A stretch of 64,000 bases of DNA from Laedolimicola sp934402125 (GTDB lineage Bacteria > Bacillota > Clostridia > Lachnospirales > Lachnospiraceae): contig NZ_JBQHTG010000002.1 in the NCBI RefSeq assembly GCF_052065835.1, positions 434,001 through 498,000 of the forward strand. Reading direction: 5' to 3'. Below the pieces are notes generated by a model that did no database searches, had not been told where the DNA came from, and saw nothing but the letters and a program-made list of their open reading frames with translations. Position numbers and translations under genes: made by a program. Shown here one piece after another: positions 26,078 to 34,035 of the stretch (its first letter is position 1; the number at the start of each line of letters is the position of its first letter).

Positions 26078-26946
26078 CCCTCACACCTCTCATTTCCCGG
26101 CTCTCCCGCCGTATAAAGAAGAATATCCTCCAGGCTTGCCCGATCCATAACCAGATGCTCATCTGCCTCCAGCCCTTTCCGGCTTCGCACCAGCACCTCT
26201 GTATCGAACCGACCCCGGCGGACGCCCACCACAATGGCCGGATTCAGCTTCGCGGCCTCTTCGGCGCTGCACCGGATCAAGGCGTATTCCTCCAACAGCG
26301 TATCCCTGTCTTCATACAGAAGAATCTCCCCTTTATGAATCAACAAAATGTAATCCGCGATCTTCTCGATGTCACTGGTGATATGGGAGGACAGGAACAC
26401 CGTATGCTGCTCGTCCATAACAAATTCCCGGAGCATATCAAGGATCTCCGCACGCACCACCGGATCGAGACCGCTAAGCGCCTCATCGAGAATCAGAAGC
26501 CGGGCCTGATGGGACATGGCCGCCGCGATGGAAAGCTTCATTTTCATGCCTCTGGAATATTCTTTGATCATCTGCTTCTCCGGGAGACCAAACCGCTCGC
26601 AGAGCTTTTCAAAGCGCTCCTCCTGCCAGCCTCTGTGAATGGCTTTCAGCATCCGGTTCACATCCCGCCGGTTCAGATAATCCGGGAAACAGTTCTCGTC
26701 AAAGACTACGCCAATCTGTTCTTTCAATGTCTCGTTCTTTGCGCCGTCCGGCTCGCCGAGCAGTGTAATTTCTCCGCCGTCCCGCTTTATCAAATCCAGG
26801 ATCGCCTTTATCGTAGTGCTTTTTCCCGCGCCGTTCTCTCCGATAAAGCCGACGATACTGCCCTCCGGAATCTGAAAGCTCACATCTTTCAGCGCAAATC
26901 CCGGATACTGTTTTGTCAGGTTTCTTACTTCTATGGCACTGCCCAT
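26074..26946 (-). CDS. ABC transporter ATP-binding protein
   Basis: Energises the permease encoded next to it. Walker A GENGAGKST (about residues 36-44), signature SRGMKMKLSIA, Walker B LLILDEALSGLD and the H-loop SSHITSD are intact. The C-terminal 70 residues after the ATPase core are typical of this YtrB/CcmA-like group. It overlaps the permease start by 4 bp and follows the regulator by 2 bp. Confidence 0.95.
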   Translation of the reverse strand: MGSAIEVRNLTKQYPGFALKDVSFQIPEGSIVGFIGENGAGKSTTIKAILDLIKRDGGEITLLGEPDGAKNETLKEQIGVVFDENCFPDYLNRRDVNRMLKAIHRGWQEERFEKLCERFGLPEKQMIKEYSRGMKMKLSIAAAMSHQARLLILDEALSGLDPVVRAEILDMLREFVMDEQHTVFLSSHITSDIEKIADYILLIHKGEILLYEDRDTLLEEYALIRCSAEEAAKLNPAIVVGVRRGRFDTEVLVRSRKGLEADEHLVMDRASLEDILLYTAGEPGNERCEG

Positions 26947-26948
26947 AT

Positions 26949-27323
26949 CTACGCCTCCTCAAATAACAGCTTCAAAATGTCCACCAGCTCCGTCTCGTCC
27001 ATGCCGCACTGTCTGGCCGCGTCCACCGCCGCCTGCAGGTGCCCTTCCACAGCCCGCAGCCGTTCTTCCCGGACAAACTCCTGATCTGCTTCCCTTATAA
27101 AGCTCCCCTTGCCCACCACCGTGGTGATAAAGCCTTCCCGCTCCAGCTCCTCGTAAGCCCGCTTGGTGGTAATCACACTGATCCGAAGCTCCTTTGCCAG
27201 AAGCCGCATGGAAGGCAGCGCCTCTCCCGGCTTCAGGGAGCCATTCATAATCTGCCCCTTAATCTGGGCTGTGATCTGCTCATAGATGGGCTTGCCGCCG
27301 GAATTGCTGATAATGATATCCAT
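26949..27323 (-). CDS. GntR-family (YtrA subfamily) transcriptional repressor
   Basis: Winged-helix regulator of 124 residues. The DNA-binding domain runs from PIYEQITAQIKGQIMNGSL through LAKELRISVITTKRAYEELE to TVVGKGSFI. The short C-terminal helical domain (about 50 residues) is that of the YtrA group, not the long effector domains of other GntR proteins. The ATG at 27323 has GAGGAAGG upstream. It heads its own operon and should bind the palindrome at 27364-27394 to repress it. Confidence 0.92.
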   Translation of the reverse strand: MDIIISNSGGKPIYEQITAQIKGQIMNGSLKPGEALPSMRLLAKELRISVITTKRAYEELEREGFITTVVGKGSFIREADQEFVREERLRAVEGHLQAAVDAARQCGMDETELVDILKLLFEEA

Positions 27324-27363
27324 AGACCCTTCCTCTTGCTCTTTTTCTGTGTGTTTTTGTTTA

Positions 27364-27394
27364 TATAATGTATATATCATATATATACATTATA
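27364..27394 (-). promoter_or_regulatory. perfect 14-bp palindrome, probable YtrA-type operator
   Basis: TATAATGTATATAT (27364-27377), spacer CAT, and ATATATACATTATA (27381-27394) are exact inverted repeats. It lies 40 bp before the regulator start and contains a TATAAT -10 box, so a bound repressor would block RNA polymerase. No other gene starts here. Confidence 0.8.
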
Positions 27395-27424
27395 GTCAAT
27401 CATTTTTTGCATTTAATTTTGCCG

Positions 27425-27462
27425 TAAAAAGCGCCTGCCTCCGGTTTCCCGAAAGCAGACGC
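27425..27462 (-). terminator. terminator after the NlpC/P60 gene
   Basis: GCGCCTGC (27431-27438) pairs with GCAGACGC (27455-27462), one G.T wobble, followed by TTTTTA on the minus strand. Confidence 0.75.
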
Positions 27463-27490
27463 CTGTAAGCTCTGTCTGTTTTATTTCATT

Positions 27491-28708
27491 TTAATAATAT
27501 CTCCTGACCGAAAGAATACTCCGGTAGGTGGCAGAGCTGATCTTGATACCCGTTTTGGCTGTGCTGGCATGGACGATACGTCCTCCGCCAATATAGATTC
27601 CCACATGGCCGCCATAATAGATGATATCTCCCGCCTGGGCGTCCGCATAGCTGACAGACTTGCCGGAATGTCCCTGGGCGTCAGACTGCCGGGGAATGGA
27701 AATGCCAAAATTCTGGTACACTGCCCAGGTAAAACCGGAGCAGTCCGCGCCGTTGGTCAGACTGGTGCCGCCGGACACATAGGGATTGCCCACAAACTTT
27801 AAGGCATAGCTGGCGATAGACGCGCCGGAACCTCCGCCGGACACAGTGGCTGAGGATCCGCTGCCGGAGCTGTTGCCGGAACTGCTGCTTGCGGAACCGG
27901 ACGAAATGGTTCCTGTAGTTGTCTTTTTATCATTCTTGGCCGCTGCAGCAGCTGCCTCCTGTTCTTTTTTCTTCCGCTCCGCTTCCAGCTTCTTCAGCTG
28001 GCTCTGCTGCTCCTGCAGTTGCTTCTTATATGTGGCTGCCTGGGATTTGGCGGCCGCCAGCTGACTGTCATAATCGGCCTGCTCTGCCTTCTTCTGCGAC
28101 AAAGCGGCCTCCGTAGCGCTCTTCTGATCCTCGTACTCCGCCTGCAGATCCTCCATGTCGGCCTTTTCCTGCTCCAGCTCCTCCAGCAGATCCGCTACCT
28201 CCTGCTTGGTCTCCTGGTATTCCAGAAACATCTCCCGGTCCTTGGTCTGAATCTCCTGGGCAAAATCTGCCCGGTTCAGGAAATCCGAGAAATTCTCCGC
28301 CTGCAGGAACAGAGAGAGATAATCCATATCGCCCTCCTCGTATATGTACTGAATCCGGAGCTTCATGGCCTCATACTGCTCTTCTTCTTTCTTCTTGGCC
28401 GCCTCGTAATCTGCCTGAGCCTGCTCCACCTCTTCCGCCTTCGCCTCGATATCGCTTTCCAGAAGCTCCATGTTCAGCACCAGCGTCGTCAGTTCGGAAT
28501 TCAGGGAATTCACCTGGCTCAGTACGCTGTTCCGCTGGCTCTCGATGGACTTCATCCGGGAATTGATCTCATTTAACTGCTTCTGTGTGGCCTGCTGCTG
28601 TTTTTTGATCTCCGACTCTGTGGTCGCCGACGCGGTAATGGAGAAGCTCATGACTCCCACCAGCACCAGCGCCGCAATTTTCTTACCTGTATATCTGAAT
28701 TTTTTCAT
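27491..28708 (-). CDS. secreted peptidoglycan endopeptidase, coiled coil plus NlpC/P60
   Basis: Cuts stem peptides in the cell wall. A signal peptide (KKIAALVLVGVMSFSITASA) leads to a long coiled coil (about residues 30-255), a Ser/Gly-rich linker and the NlpC/P60 domain. The catalytic Cys is in NGADCSGFTWAVYQ (about residue 323) and the His in YYGGHVGIYIGGG (about 368). This is the PcsB/CwlO-type layout, in which the coiled coil usually docks to FtsEX and holds the enzyme inactive. The ATG at 28708 has GGAGAG upstream. FtsEX genes are not in the window. Confidence 0.92.
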   Translation of the reverse strand: MKKFRYTGKKIAALVLVGVMSFSITASATTESEIKKQQQATQKQLNEINSRMKSIESQRNSVLSQVNSLNSELTTLVLNMELLESDIEAKAEEVEQAQADYEAAKKKEEEQYEAMKLRIQYIYEEGDMDYLSLFLQAENFSDFLNRADFAQEIQTKDREMFLEYQETKQEVADLLEELEQEKADMEDLQAEYEDQKSATEAALSQKKAEQADYDSQLAAAKSQAATYKKQLQEQQSQLKKLEAERKKKEQEAAAAAAKNDKKTTTGTISSGSASSSSGNSSGSGSSATVSGGGSGASIASYALKFVGNPYVSGGTSLTNGADCSGFTWAVYQNFGISIPRQSDAQGHSGKSVSYADAQAGDIIYYGGHVGIYIGGGRIVHASTAKTGIKISSATYRSILSVRRYY

Positions 28709-28841
28709 CCAAATGCTCTCCGTATTCTTATGGTTTTCCCTGCTCATAGATGTCTTAATTATAGCTGTTTTTCAGCCCTATTTCAAGCAATAATGGACAA
28801 TTTCAGTTTCCTTTTTCTGGGAAATTCCTATCTGCGTATTT

Positions 28842-29933
28842 TTATCCCTGCAGCACTTTTTTCAAAAGCTCCAGTCTGTGGCAGAACATCTCATAGTACT
28901 GCGGCAATGCTGCGAAGCAGGCCCGTTCCACTTCTTTTTTCTGGCACAGGCCGACGCGTCTGACCGCCTCAACAGCCGCCTCCTTCTGCGTCTTGTGCTC
29001 CCGGTGAAACAGCGTCTGACAATTTGCTCCCTCTTCCGTATCATAGGCATAAAACGCCCGGTTAAAATCCATCAGCTTATGCAGACCCACCGGCTTATTG
29101 GTTTTATTTTTTACCAGCACGCCCCAGTTTCCCCAATGCCGATCCGTATTGCCCGTCAGATAATCCAGAATATTCATCATGTAATAGCTGTGGCGATCCA
29201 GTCCCAGCACATATTTTTTTGTATCCCGTCCATGATTGGCCGAATAGATTTCAAAAGCCTCCATAGAAACAATGGAATATTCCTTGGAGGTAATATTATC
29301 ACTGGCCGTCACCATTACTCCGTCAAAATAGTCCTTTTCATAAAGCACCTGATTTGCGTCAAAGCAGCGACAGATTTGACTAGCCAGAAGCTCCCGTTCC
29401 ACTGCTTCCTCTCCGCCGTCTTTCAGTAATCGGAAACCGCCCTCCACTCTCTGCCAGGCCTTGGGAAAGCAGCCGTTGGTGGCCAGATCCTGCGCCAGCT
29501 GTTCATGATTTACCGTATATTGTTTTCCCCGCAAGGCGATATCCATAAAGGTGTTGGAAAGGTGGTTATCGTAGAGATTCACCTGTGCAAAGGTGACCTG
29601 TTCTTTCTGATTGCGGACCCAGAATACATCCGTCAGGGACACACAGCGATAGGACAGGGCAATCCGGGCACGTTCCCGATCCGTAACGGCCTGCTGCATT
29701 CCGATGCTGTTCAGAATCTCCTTTGCGTACTGCCTGTCCAGCGTCAGGACGCGGGTGGAGCACCAATAATAAAAATTCGTCACATTATTGACCAGTGTAT
29801 CAATATCCGTCTCTTCTTCCAGATACAGATTGTAGGGCAGAAAAGAGCGGTAATAGATTTTACACCGCCCGGAAGTATCGATTCTCGCTACCCGTCTGTC
29901 CATATGCATAATTTCATAGATTTCTACGCCCAT
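28842..29933 (-). CDS. orphan HipA-fold kinase-like protein
   Basis: About 363 residues. The C-terminal half has a HipA/PI-kinase-like active site: LTGNTDRHWGNWGVLVKN with Asp264 and Asn269, and LMDFNRAF with Asp289 as probable metal ligand. The N-terminal half has no known domain. There is no HipB-like HTH partner on either side, so it is not a classical hipBA toxin-antitoxin pair. The ATG at 29933 (MGVEIYEIMH) has GGGAGAG upstream. Proteins of this layout are scattered in Lachnospiraceae and I know of no tested function. Kinase activity is inferred from the residues only. Confidence 0.7.
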   Translation of the reverse strand: MGVEIYEIMHMDRRVARIDTSGRCKIYYRSFLPYNLYLEEETDIDTLVNNVTNFYYWCSTRVLTLDRQYAKEILNSIGMQQAVTDRERARIALSYRCVSLTDVFWVRNQKEQVTFAQVNLYDNHLSNTFMDIALRGKQYTVNHEQLAQDLATNGCFPKAWQRVEGGFRLLKDGGEEAVERELLASQICRCFDANQVLYEKDYFDGVMVTASDNITSKEYSIVSMEAFEIYSANHGRDTKKYVLGLDRHSYYMMNILDYLTGNTDRHWGNWGVLVKNKTNKPVGLHKLMDFNRAFYAYDTEEGANCQTLFHREHKTQKEAAVEAVRRVGLCQKKEVERACFAALPQYYEMFCHRLELLKKVLQG

Positions 29934-30056
29934 CGGTTCTCTCTCCCTTTTCTTCATTCCTTATTATATACCAGATTTCCGGCGCTTTTCCACTGTTTTT
30001 TACATATGAATCAGTAAATACATATTCTCATATCATCATATTTTCAAATATTATTC

Positions 30057-30085
30057 TTGTCACCTTTTTTTTCTTATGTTAAAAT
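30057..30085 (+). promoter_or_regulatory. promoter of the ArsR-family gene
   Basis: TTGTCA (30057-30062), 17-bp spacer, TAAAAT (30080-30085). CAAATATT occurs on both sides (near 30044 and 30099), a possible repressor site. Confidence 0.65.
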
Positions 30086-30127
30086 AAATACAGTTTTATC
30101 AAATATTTCCAAAAGGAGGGATTGTTT

Positions 30128-30427
30128 TTGAGCAGTGAACTGACGCCCGCCGATGACGAGGTGTATTATCTTTCTGAATTTTTTAAGGTGTTCGCGGATT
30201 CTACGCGGATTAAGATTCTGTTTGTTCTCCGGGAAGGGGAAAAATGTGTCAACGATATCGCTACGGGGCTGGAGATGTCCCAGAGCTCTATCTCCCACCA
30301 GCTGCGGGTGTTAAAGCAGAATCGGCTGGTAAAATTCCGCCGGGACGGCAAAACCATCTACTATTCTCTGGCTGACGACCATGTGGTCAACATTCTGTGT
30401 CAGGGACTGGAACACATCGAAGAATAA
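30128..30427 (+). CDS. ArsR/SmtB-family transcriptional regulator
   Basis: Winged-helix repressor of 99 residues (LSEFFKVFADSTRIKILFVL, recognition helix MSQSSISHQLRVLKQN, wing VKFRRDGKTIYYSLADDH). The C-terminal helix has DDHVVNILCQGLEHIEE, which could hold an alpha5-type metal site (Asp, His, His, Glu), but Cys pairs of arsenic sensors are absent. So zinc or a similar metal is the likeliest signal. The start is TTG at 30128, seven bases after AAGGAGGG; a TTG two codons earlier is too close. No transporter lies downstream, so it acts on itself or a distant gene. Confidence 0.85.
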   Translation: MSSELTPADDEVYYLSEFFKVFADSTRIKILFVLREGEKCVNDIATGLEMSQSSISHQLRVLKQNRLVKFRRDGKTIYYSLADDHVVNILCQGLEHIEE

Positions 30428-30428
30428 A

Positions 30429-30448
30429 GGCCGGATTTTATTCCGGCC
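30429..30448. terminator. shared hairpin between convergent arsR and yfcE
   Basis: GGCCGGA and TTCCGGCC form a stem with a five-base loop directly after the ArsR stop. It overlaps the last codons of the convergent phosphodiesterase gene, so it can serve both strands only weakly. Confidence 0.55.
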
Positions 30449-30983
30449 GAAATTCCTTCTGTATTGTTCCATCTAAATCTTTCCAGGTAAAGGTACCATC
30501 CTCCAGAAGCATATAGCCATGCCAGCTGTCCTCCTTCGGGATCGACACGGAGCCGGGATTCAGATAGACGTAATCCTCCGTCTCCCTGCATACGGGCACA
30601 TGGGTATGTCCGTGAAGCAGAATGTCGCCCTTATGAAGCTGCGGCAGGTTCTTCTCGTGAAACACATGGCCGTGGGTGGCGAAAATCATCCGGTTATCCA
30701 GATACAGGATACAATAATCTGCCAGAATCGGGAATTCCAGCACCATCTGATCCACCTCAGTGTCGCAGTTTCCGCGCACACAGAGAAGGTCCTGCTTTCT
30801 GGGGTTCAGCATGGCAATCACCTGCTTGGGCGCGTAATCCTTCGGCAGATCGTTGCGGGGACCGTGGTACAGGATATCGCCCAGCAGCAACATTTTATCC
30901 GCCTTCTCCTCATCGTAGGCTTTCAGAAGCTTTTCACAGTAATAAGCGGAACCGTGAATATCTGACGCTATCATCAGTTTCAT
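30438..30983 (-). CDS. YfcE/MJ0936-like metallophosphodiesterase
   Basis: Small metal-dependent phosphodiesterase of 181 residues. Calcineurin-type motifs are complete: SDIHGSAYY (8-16), LLLGDILYHGPRN, VRGNCDTEVD, FATHGHVF and LLHGHTHVPVC. E. coli YfcE cleaves model phosphodiesters with Mn2+; the in vivo substrate is unknown. Ribosome site AAGGAG. It converges with the ArsR gene and is followed by nothing on its strand until the HipA-like gene. Confidence 0.93.
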   Translation of the reverse strand: MKLMIASDIHGSAYYCEKLLKAYDEEKADKMLLLGDILYHGPRNDLPKDYAPKQVIAMLNPRKQDLLCVRGNCDTEVDQMVLEFPILADYCILYLDNRMIFATHGHVFHEKNLPQLHKGDILLHGHTHVPVCRETEDYVYLNPGSVSIPKEDSWHGYMLLEDGTFTWKDLDGTIQKEFRPE

Positions 30984-31006
30984 TTTTCATTCTCCTTTGT
31001 TATCCA

Positions 31007-31873
31007 TTATTTTTTATGCTGCCGTACAAACCGAATCATGCTCATGGCAGCTTTTGCGCCCTCGCCTACTGCCTTGGAAATCTGCAAAAGGCCTCCGGTG
31101 CAGTCTCCAGCCGCGTAAAGACCGGGTACGTTGGTGGCCATTTCTTCGTCCACCTTGATGCTCCGACCTTCGGTCATGGCACCGATTTTCCGGGCCAGGT
31201 CCGCAGCGCCGGCGCTTCCGAGCGCCACGAAAATACCGTCCAGGGCAAGGCTTTCCCCGTCCTCAAAGGTGACGCCCTCCACCTGCTCTTCTCCGTTTAC
31301 AGCCGTAAGTTTCTTCTCATAAACCGCTACACCCTCCGGCACGTCTGTATGCAGAGGCTTTCCATTGGTCAGAAGCACCGCCTCTCCCACCACCGGAAGA
31401 AGCTGGCCCAGCTCATGGGCGGCATAGTCCTCATTTCCCAGAACGCCCACCTTCCGTCCCCGGTAAAAGAAAGCGTCGCAGACAGCGCAGTAGCTGATGC
31501 CGCGGCCCTCCAGCTTCGAAAGGCCCGGAACATCGGCTGTCTTCCGGGAGGTTCCCGTAGCCAGCAGCACGGCCTTCGCTTCATAGGTTTCCTTCCGGCC
31601 TTCCAGCCGGAAGCTTCCGTTCCAGCTGATATGGAAGATCTCGTCCTCTGTAAGCTCTGCTCCCAGCGTTTTCGCCTGCCTCTTGGTATTCTCCACCAGC
31701 TCGCAGCCGGATACCGGCTCTGCCATGCCGAAATAATTTTCGATTTTATCCGCCTTGGTCAGGGCGCCGTTGTCCTTGCCGATCACCAGGGTCTGAAGCT
31801 TCGCCCGGCTGGTGTAAAGGGCCGCCGACAATCCGGCCGGCCCGTTTCCCACTATAATTACATCGTATACCAT
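31007..31873 (-). CDS. thioredoxin reductase-like flavoprotein, probably ferredoxin-dependent
   Basis: Reduces thioredoxin. FAD-binding motifs are complete (VIIVGNGPAGLSAALYTSRA, ATGTSRKTADVPG, GLYAAGDCTGG) and the redox pair is CAVC, Cys129 and Cys132. The NADPH-binding motifs of ordinary TrxB are missing: the GGGDSA loop reads GNEDYA (146-151), and no HRRXXXR is present in the following strand (VLLTNGKPLHTD). This is the pattern of the ferredoxin-dependent flavin thioredoxin reductases described in Clostridium. At 288 residues it is also shorter than TrxB (about 310). It is directly followed on the minus strand by no gene and preceded by trxA, 1 bp away. Confidence 0.85.
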   Translation of the reverse strand: MVYDVIIVGNGPAGLSAALYTSRAKLQTLVIGKDNGALTKADKIENYFGMAEPVSGCELVENTKRQAKTLGAELTEDEIFHISWNGSFRLEGRKETYEAKAVLLATGTSRKTADVPGLSKLEGRGISYCAVCDAFFYRGRKVGVLGNEDYAAHELGQLLPVVGEAVLLTNGKPLHTDVPEGVAVYEKKLTAVNGEEQVEGVTFEDGESLALDGIFVALGSAGAADLARKIGAMTEGRSIKVDEEMATNVPGLYAAGDCTGGLLQISKAVGEGAKAAMSMIRFVRQHKK

Positions 31874-31874
31874 C

Positions 31875-32186
31875 TTATACTCCTAACAGCTGCTTCACGG
31901 TATCCTTGGACTGCAGACCCACCAGGGTGGCGGCTGCCTGTCCGTCCCGGAAAAGCATCAGGGTCGGAATGCTCATGACCCGGAACTTCTGGGCCAGGCC
32001 CATGTTCTCGTCCACATTCAGCTTTCCAAACTTTACGCCCTGTACCTCTTCCGCCAGCTCGTCGATAATAGGTCCCTGCATCTGACAGGGTCCGCACCAT
32101 ACAGCCCAGAAATCCACCAGTACGGGAACGTCGGACTTCAATACCTCAGCCTCAAAGTTTGCTTCTGTAATCTCTATCACTGCCAT
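31875..32186 (-). CDS. trxA: thioredoxin
   Basis: Small disulfide reductase of 103 residues. Active site WCGPC (residues 30-34), the conserved Asp in VLVDFWAVW and the cis-Pro loop MSIPTLMLF are intact. It is co-transcribed with the reductase whose ATG lies 1 bp after its stop, making a self-contained thioredoxin system. Ribosome site AGGAGG. Confidence 0.97.
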   Translation of the reverse strand: MAVIEITEANFEAEVLKSDVPVLVDFWAVWCGPCQMQGPIIDELAEEVQGVKFGKLNVDENMGLAQKFRVMSIPTLMLFRDGQAAATLVGLQSKDTVKQLLGV

Positions 32187-32320
32187 TATATCTGCCTCCT
32201 GTTATACGAATTTTTCTTACCGCTTTACTCTATCACATTTCCATTGAAAATGCTACCTTCTGTTCTCAAAGCTTCCCCGTTTTTGTTCTTTTATTCATTT
32301 TTTATCCATTATGAATGTGC

Positions 32321-32349
32321 TTGACATTTGGATGCCTCTATGGTATTTT
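32321..32349 (+). promoter_or_regulatory. promoter of sdpR-sdpI
   Basis: Consensus TTGACA (32321-32326), 17-bp spacer, TATTTT (32344-32349). The operator palindrome follows within 11 bp. Confidence 0.82.
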
Positions 32350-32359
32350 GTGTTTAGAT

Positions 32360-32387
32360 AGTTAGATAATCGTCTAATTATCTAACT
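32360..32387 (+). promoter_or_regulatory. SdpR-type operator palindrome
   Basis: AGTTAGATAAT (32360-32370) and ATTATCTAACT (32377-32387) are exact inverted repeats with a six-base spacer. It lies at the likely transcription start, as expected for autorepression. Confidence 0.8.
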
Positions 32388-32419
32388 GTCGGTTTTGGAT
32401 TGCTTTGAAAGGAGGAACT

Positions 32420-32689
32420 ATGTTAAATGACGCATTTAAGGCTCTGTCGGATCCCACCCGACGGCGGATTCTGGAGCTGCTGACCGAGGGAGATCTGACT
32501 GCCGGGGAAATCGCCGGCTGCTTCGATATCTCCAAGCCTTCCGTCAGCCATCACCTGAATGTCCTGAAGTCCTCAGGCCTGGTGCTGGACGAGCGCAGGG
32601 GCCAGAACATCGTCTACAGCCTGAATATGACCGTTTTTCAGGAACTTATGAAATGGTTTTTTGACTTTTCCAAAGGAGGAAATAAATAA
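32420..32689 (+). CDS. sdpR: ArsR-family autorepressor SdpR
   Basis: Winged-helix repressor of 89 residues (MLNDAFKALSDPTRRRILEL, recognition helix ISKPSVSHHLNVLKSS). No metal-binding residues, as in SdpR of Bacillus subtilis, which represses its own operon and is titrated away by the membrane protein SdpI. The ATG at 32420 has AAAGGAGG upstream. The stop codon overlaps the sdpI start by one base. The SdpC toxin genes are not in the window. Confidence 0.9.
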   Translation: MLNDAFKALSDPTRRRILELLTEGDLTAGEIAGCFDISKPSVSHHLNVLKSSGLVLDERRGQNIVYSLNMTVFQELMKWFFDFSKGGNK

Positions 32690-33333
32690 TGAAATTAACG
32701 AAAAAGGATTCTTTTTTTATCGGACTTTCCGTAGTCTCTCTGCTGGCCCACGCCTGCCTGCTGCCGGAGATGCCGGATATCGTGCCTACCCACTGGGGCT
32801 TTGACGGGACGGTCAACGGCTATTCTAACAAATACGTGACCCTGTTTCTTGCGGCGCTGCCCTGTATCCTGTTCTTTTTCATGAAGCTGCTGCCCTGTAT
32901 CGATCCGAGAAAGAAAAGCTACACGCTCCATAAGAAGGCCTATGATATTTTTATTTACACCATGACCCTGTTTCTGATCTGCCTTACCTGGGCTACCGAC
33001 GCTGTCATTTTCGGCCTTCCGGTGCGGATCGAGCAGGTGGTTCCCGTGGCCGTGGGAATTCTCTTTCTGGCCATCGGCAACTATATGCCGCAGCTTCGCA
33101 CCAATTACACCATGGGAATCAAGACGCCCTGGACCCTGGAAAATGAATATGTCTGGAAGAAAACCCACGCCATGGGCGGCGTTCTCTTCTGTATCATGGG
33201 AATTCTCCTGATCCTGTCCGGCATCTTCCCCTCCAGACTTATGACCGTGCTGGCCTTTGGCTTCATTCTTGCAGGCACCCTCTGGCTCTACGTATATTCC
33301 TGGCTGGTATACCGGAAGCAATCCGGCTCATAA
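32689..33333 (+). CDS. sdpI: SdpI-family immunity/signal membrane protein
   Basis: Six membrane segments in 214 residues. The N-terminal DUF1648 part has the hallmark PDIVPTHWGFDGTVNGYSNK, and the SdpI part has GNYMPQLRTNYTMGIKTPWT with LENEYVWKKTHAMGG. B. subtilis SdpI protects against the SdpC peptide and sequesters SdpR. It probably does the same here towards a toxin made elsewhere or by other strains. Translationally coupled to sdpR. Confidence 0.92.
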   Translation: MKLTKKDSFFIGLSVVSLLAHACLLPEMPDIVPTHWGFDGTVNGYSNKYVTLFLAALPCILFFFMKLLPCIDPRKKSYTLHKKAYDIFIYTMTLFLICLTWATDAVIFGLPVRIEQVVPVAVGILFLAIGNYMPQLRTNYTMGIKTPWTLENEYVWKKTHAMGGVLFCIMGILLILSGIFPSRLMTVLAFGFILAGTLWLYVYSWLVYRKQSGS

Positions 33334-33358
33334 TCCGTTTCTTCAATATCTTCAATAA

Positions 33359-33401
33359 GGGGCGTGCGCGGAGCGGAATTTTTTCGTCCCGGGCACGCCC
33401 C
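33359..33401. terminator. GC-rich hairpin after sdpI
   Basis: GGGGCGTGC (33359-33367) and GCACGCCCC (33393-33401) pair perfectly over a 25-base loop between convergent sdpI and the DUF5692 remnant. There is no clear T run on the plus strand. Confidence 0.55.
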
Positions 33402-33419
33402 TGTAACTGTTTCAAAGCC

Positions 33420-33851
33420 TTATCTGGTTCTGGCCATTGCCTCCTGATAATCCTTCGTATCCACGAATATCTCTTCCTTCCACGGATTCTTCTTCTGTAC
33501 CTTCGCCTGCTTCAGGATATAAGCGAAGCTAAATACGTTGACTGCAAACGCAATCACAGAAATCAGTCCCTGCGCCGTAGGATTCGCGGTAACCGGCATG
33601 GTGCTTCCCATTGCCGCGGCTATGCCGCCCTCGCCGTAGACGGAGGTCACCGTAGTGAAACGGCTGGCGTCCTGGAACAGCGGAAATACCTGCGCGAACA
33701 TACACCACAGTGCCAGGGTATTGGCACGGTTCTGGATCCAGCCGCCCTTATTCCAGAGAGCCGCTGCAAAGGTGGGCGCCAGAAGCAGCGCCAGACCGCA
33801 GTACCAGGAATGGGTCGGCAGATTCAGATAGGTATACTGGAAATCTTTTTC
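33420..33851 (-). pseudogene. 5'-truncated remnant of a DUF5692-family membrane protein
   Basis: The open part reads YTYLNLPTHSWYCGLALLLA, WNKGGWIQNRANTLALWCMF and NPWKEEIFVDTKDYQEAMAR, the C-terminal 140 residues of what I recognise as a DUF5692 protein of about 300 residues. The frame is stopped by TAA just upstream (33852-33854), so the first half is gone, and there is no start codon with a ribosome site. Homology breaks off 12-15 bp after the hypA stop codon. The loss therefore looks like a deletion that ended next to hypA, not part of the IS itself. Confidence 0.75.
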
Positions 33852-33865
33852 TTATAGCTCGTGAA

Positions 33866-34034
33866 TTATTCCACTTCTATTTCCTTAATGTTGAACTCAT
33901 TTCCGTGCAGAAGATAGGTCTGCCCGCTGCCGCAAAAGGGGCAGGTTTTCCCATGCTCCACCGTGGGATAGGTTTTCTTGCAATCCTCACAGTAGGTAAC
34001 TGCGGGAAGCGTCTCAACAATAAGTTCTGCTTTG
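33866..34034 (-). pseudogene. hypA: hypA, 3' part, separated from its 5' part by an IS200/IS605 element
   Basis: Reads KAELIVETLPAVTYCEDCKK, then CPFCGSGQTYLLHGNEFNIK to a TAA. This is the C-terminal half of the hydrogenase nickel chaperone HypA, with both zinc CXXC pairs. The N-terminal half is at 36017-36180. Removing the element joins TTTAC to CAAAGC in frame and restores a 110-residue protein, near the usual 113-116. With the insertion in place this part has no start and should not be made. Confidence 0.88.
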
Positions 34035-34035
34035 T

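Noticed and set aside
28842..30427. HipA-like protein and the ArsR regulator as a toxin-antitoxin pair
   Set aside because: They are divergent, each with its own promoter, and the regulator is of the metal-sensing type, not HipB-like.
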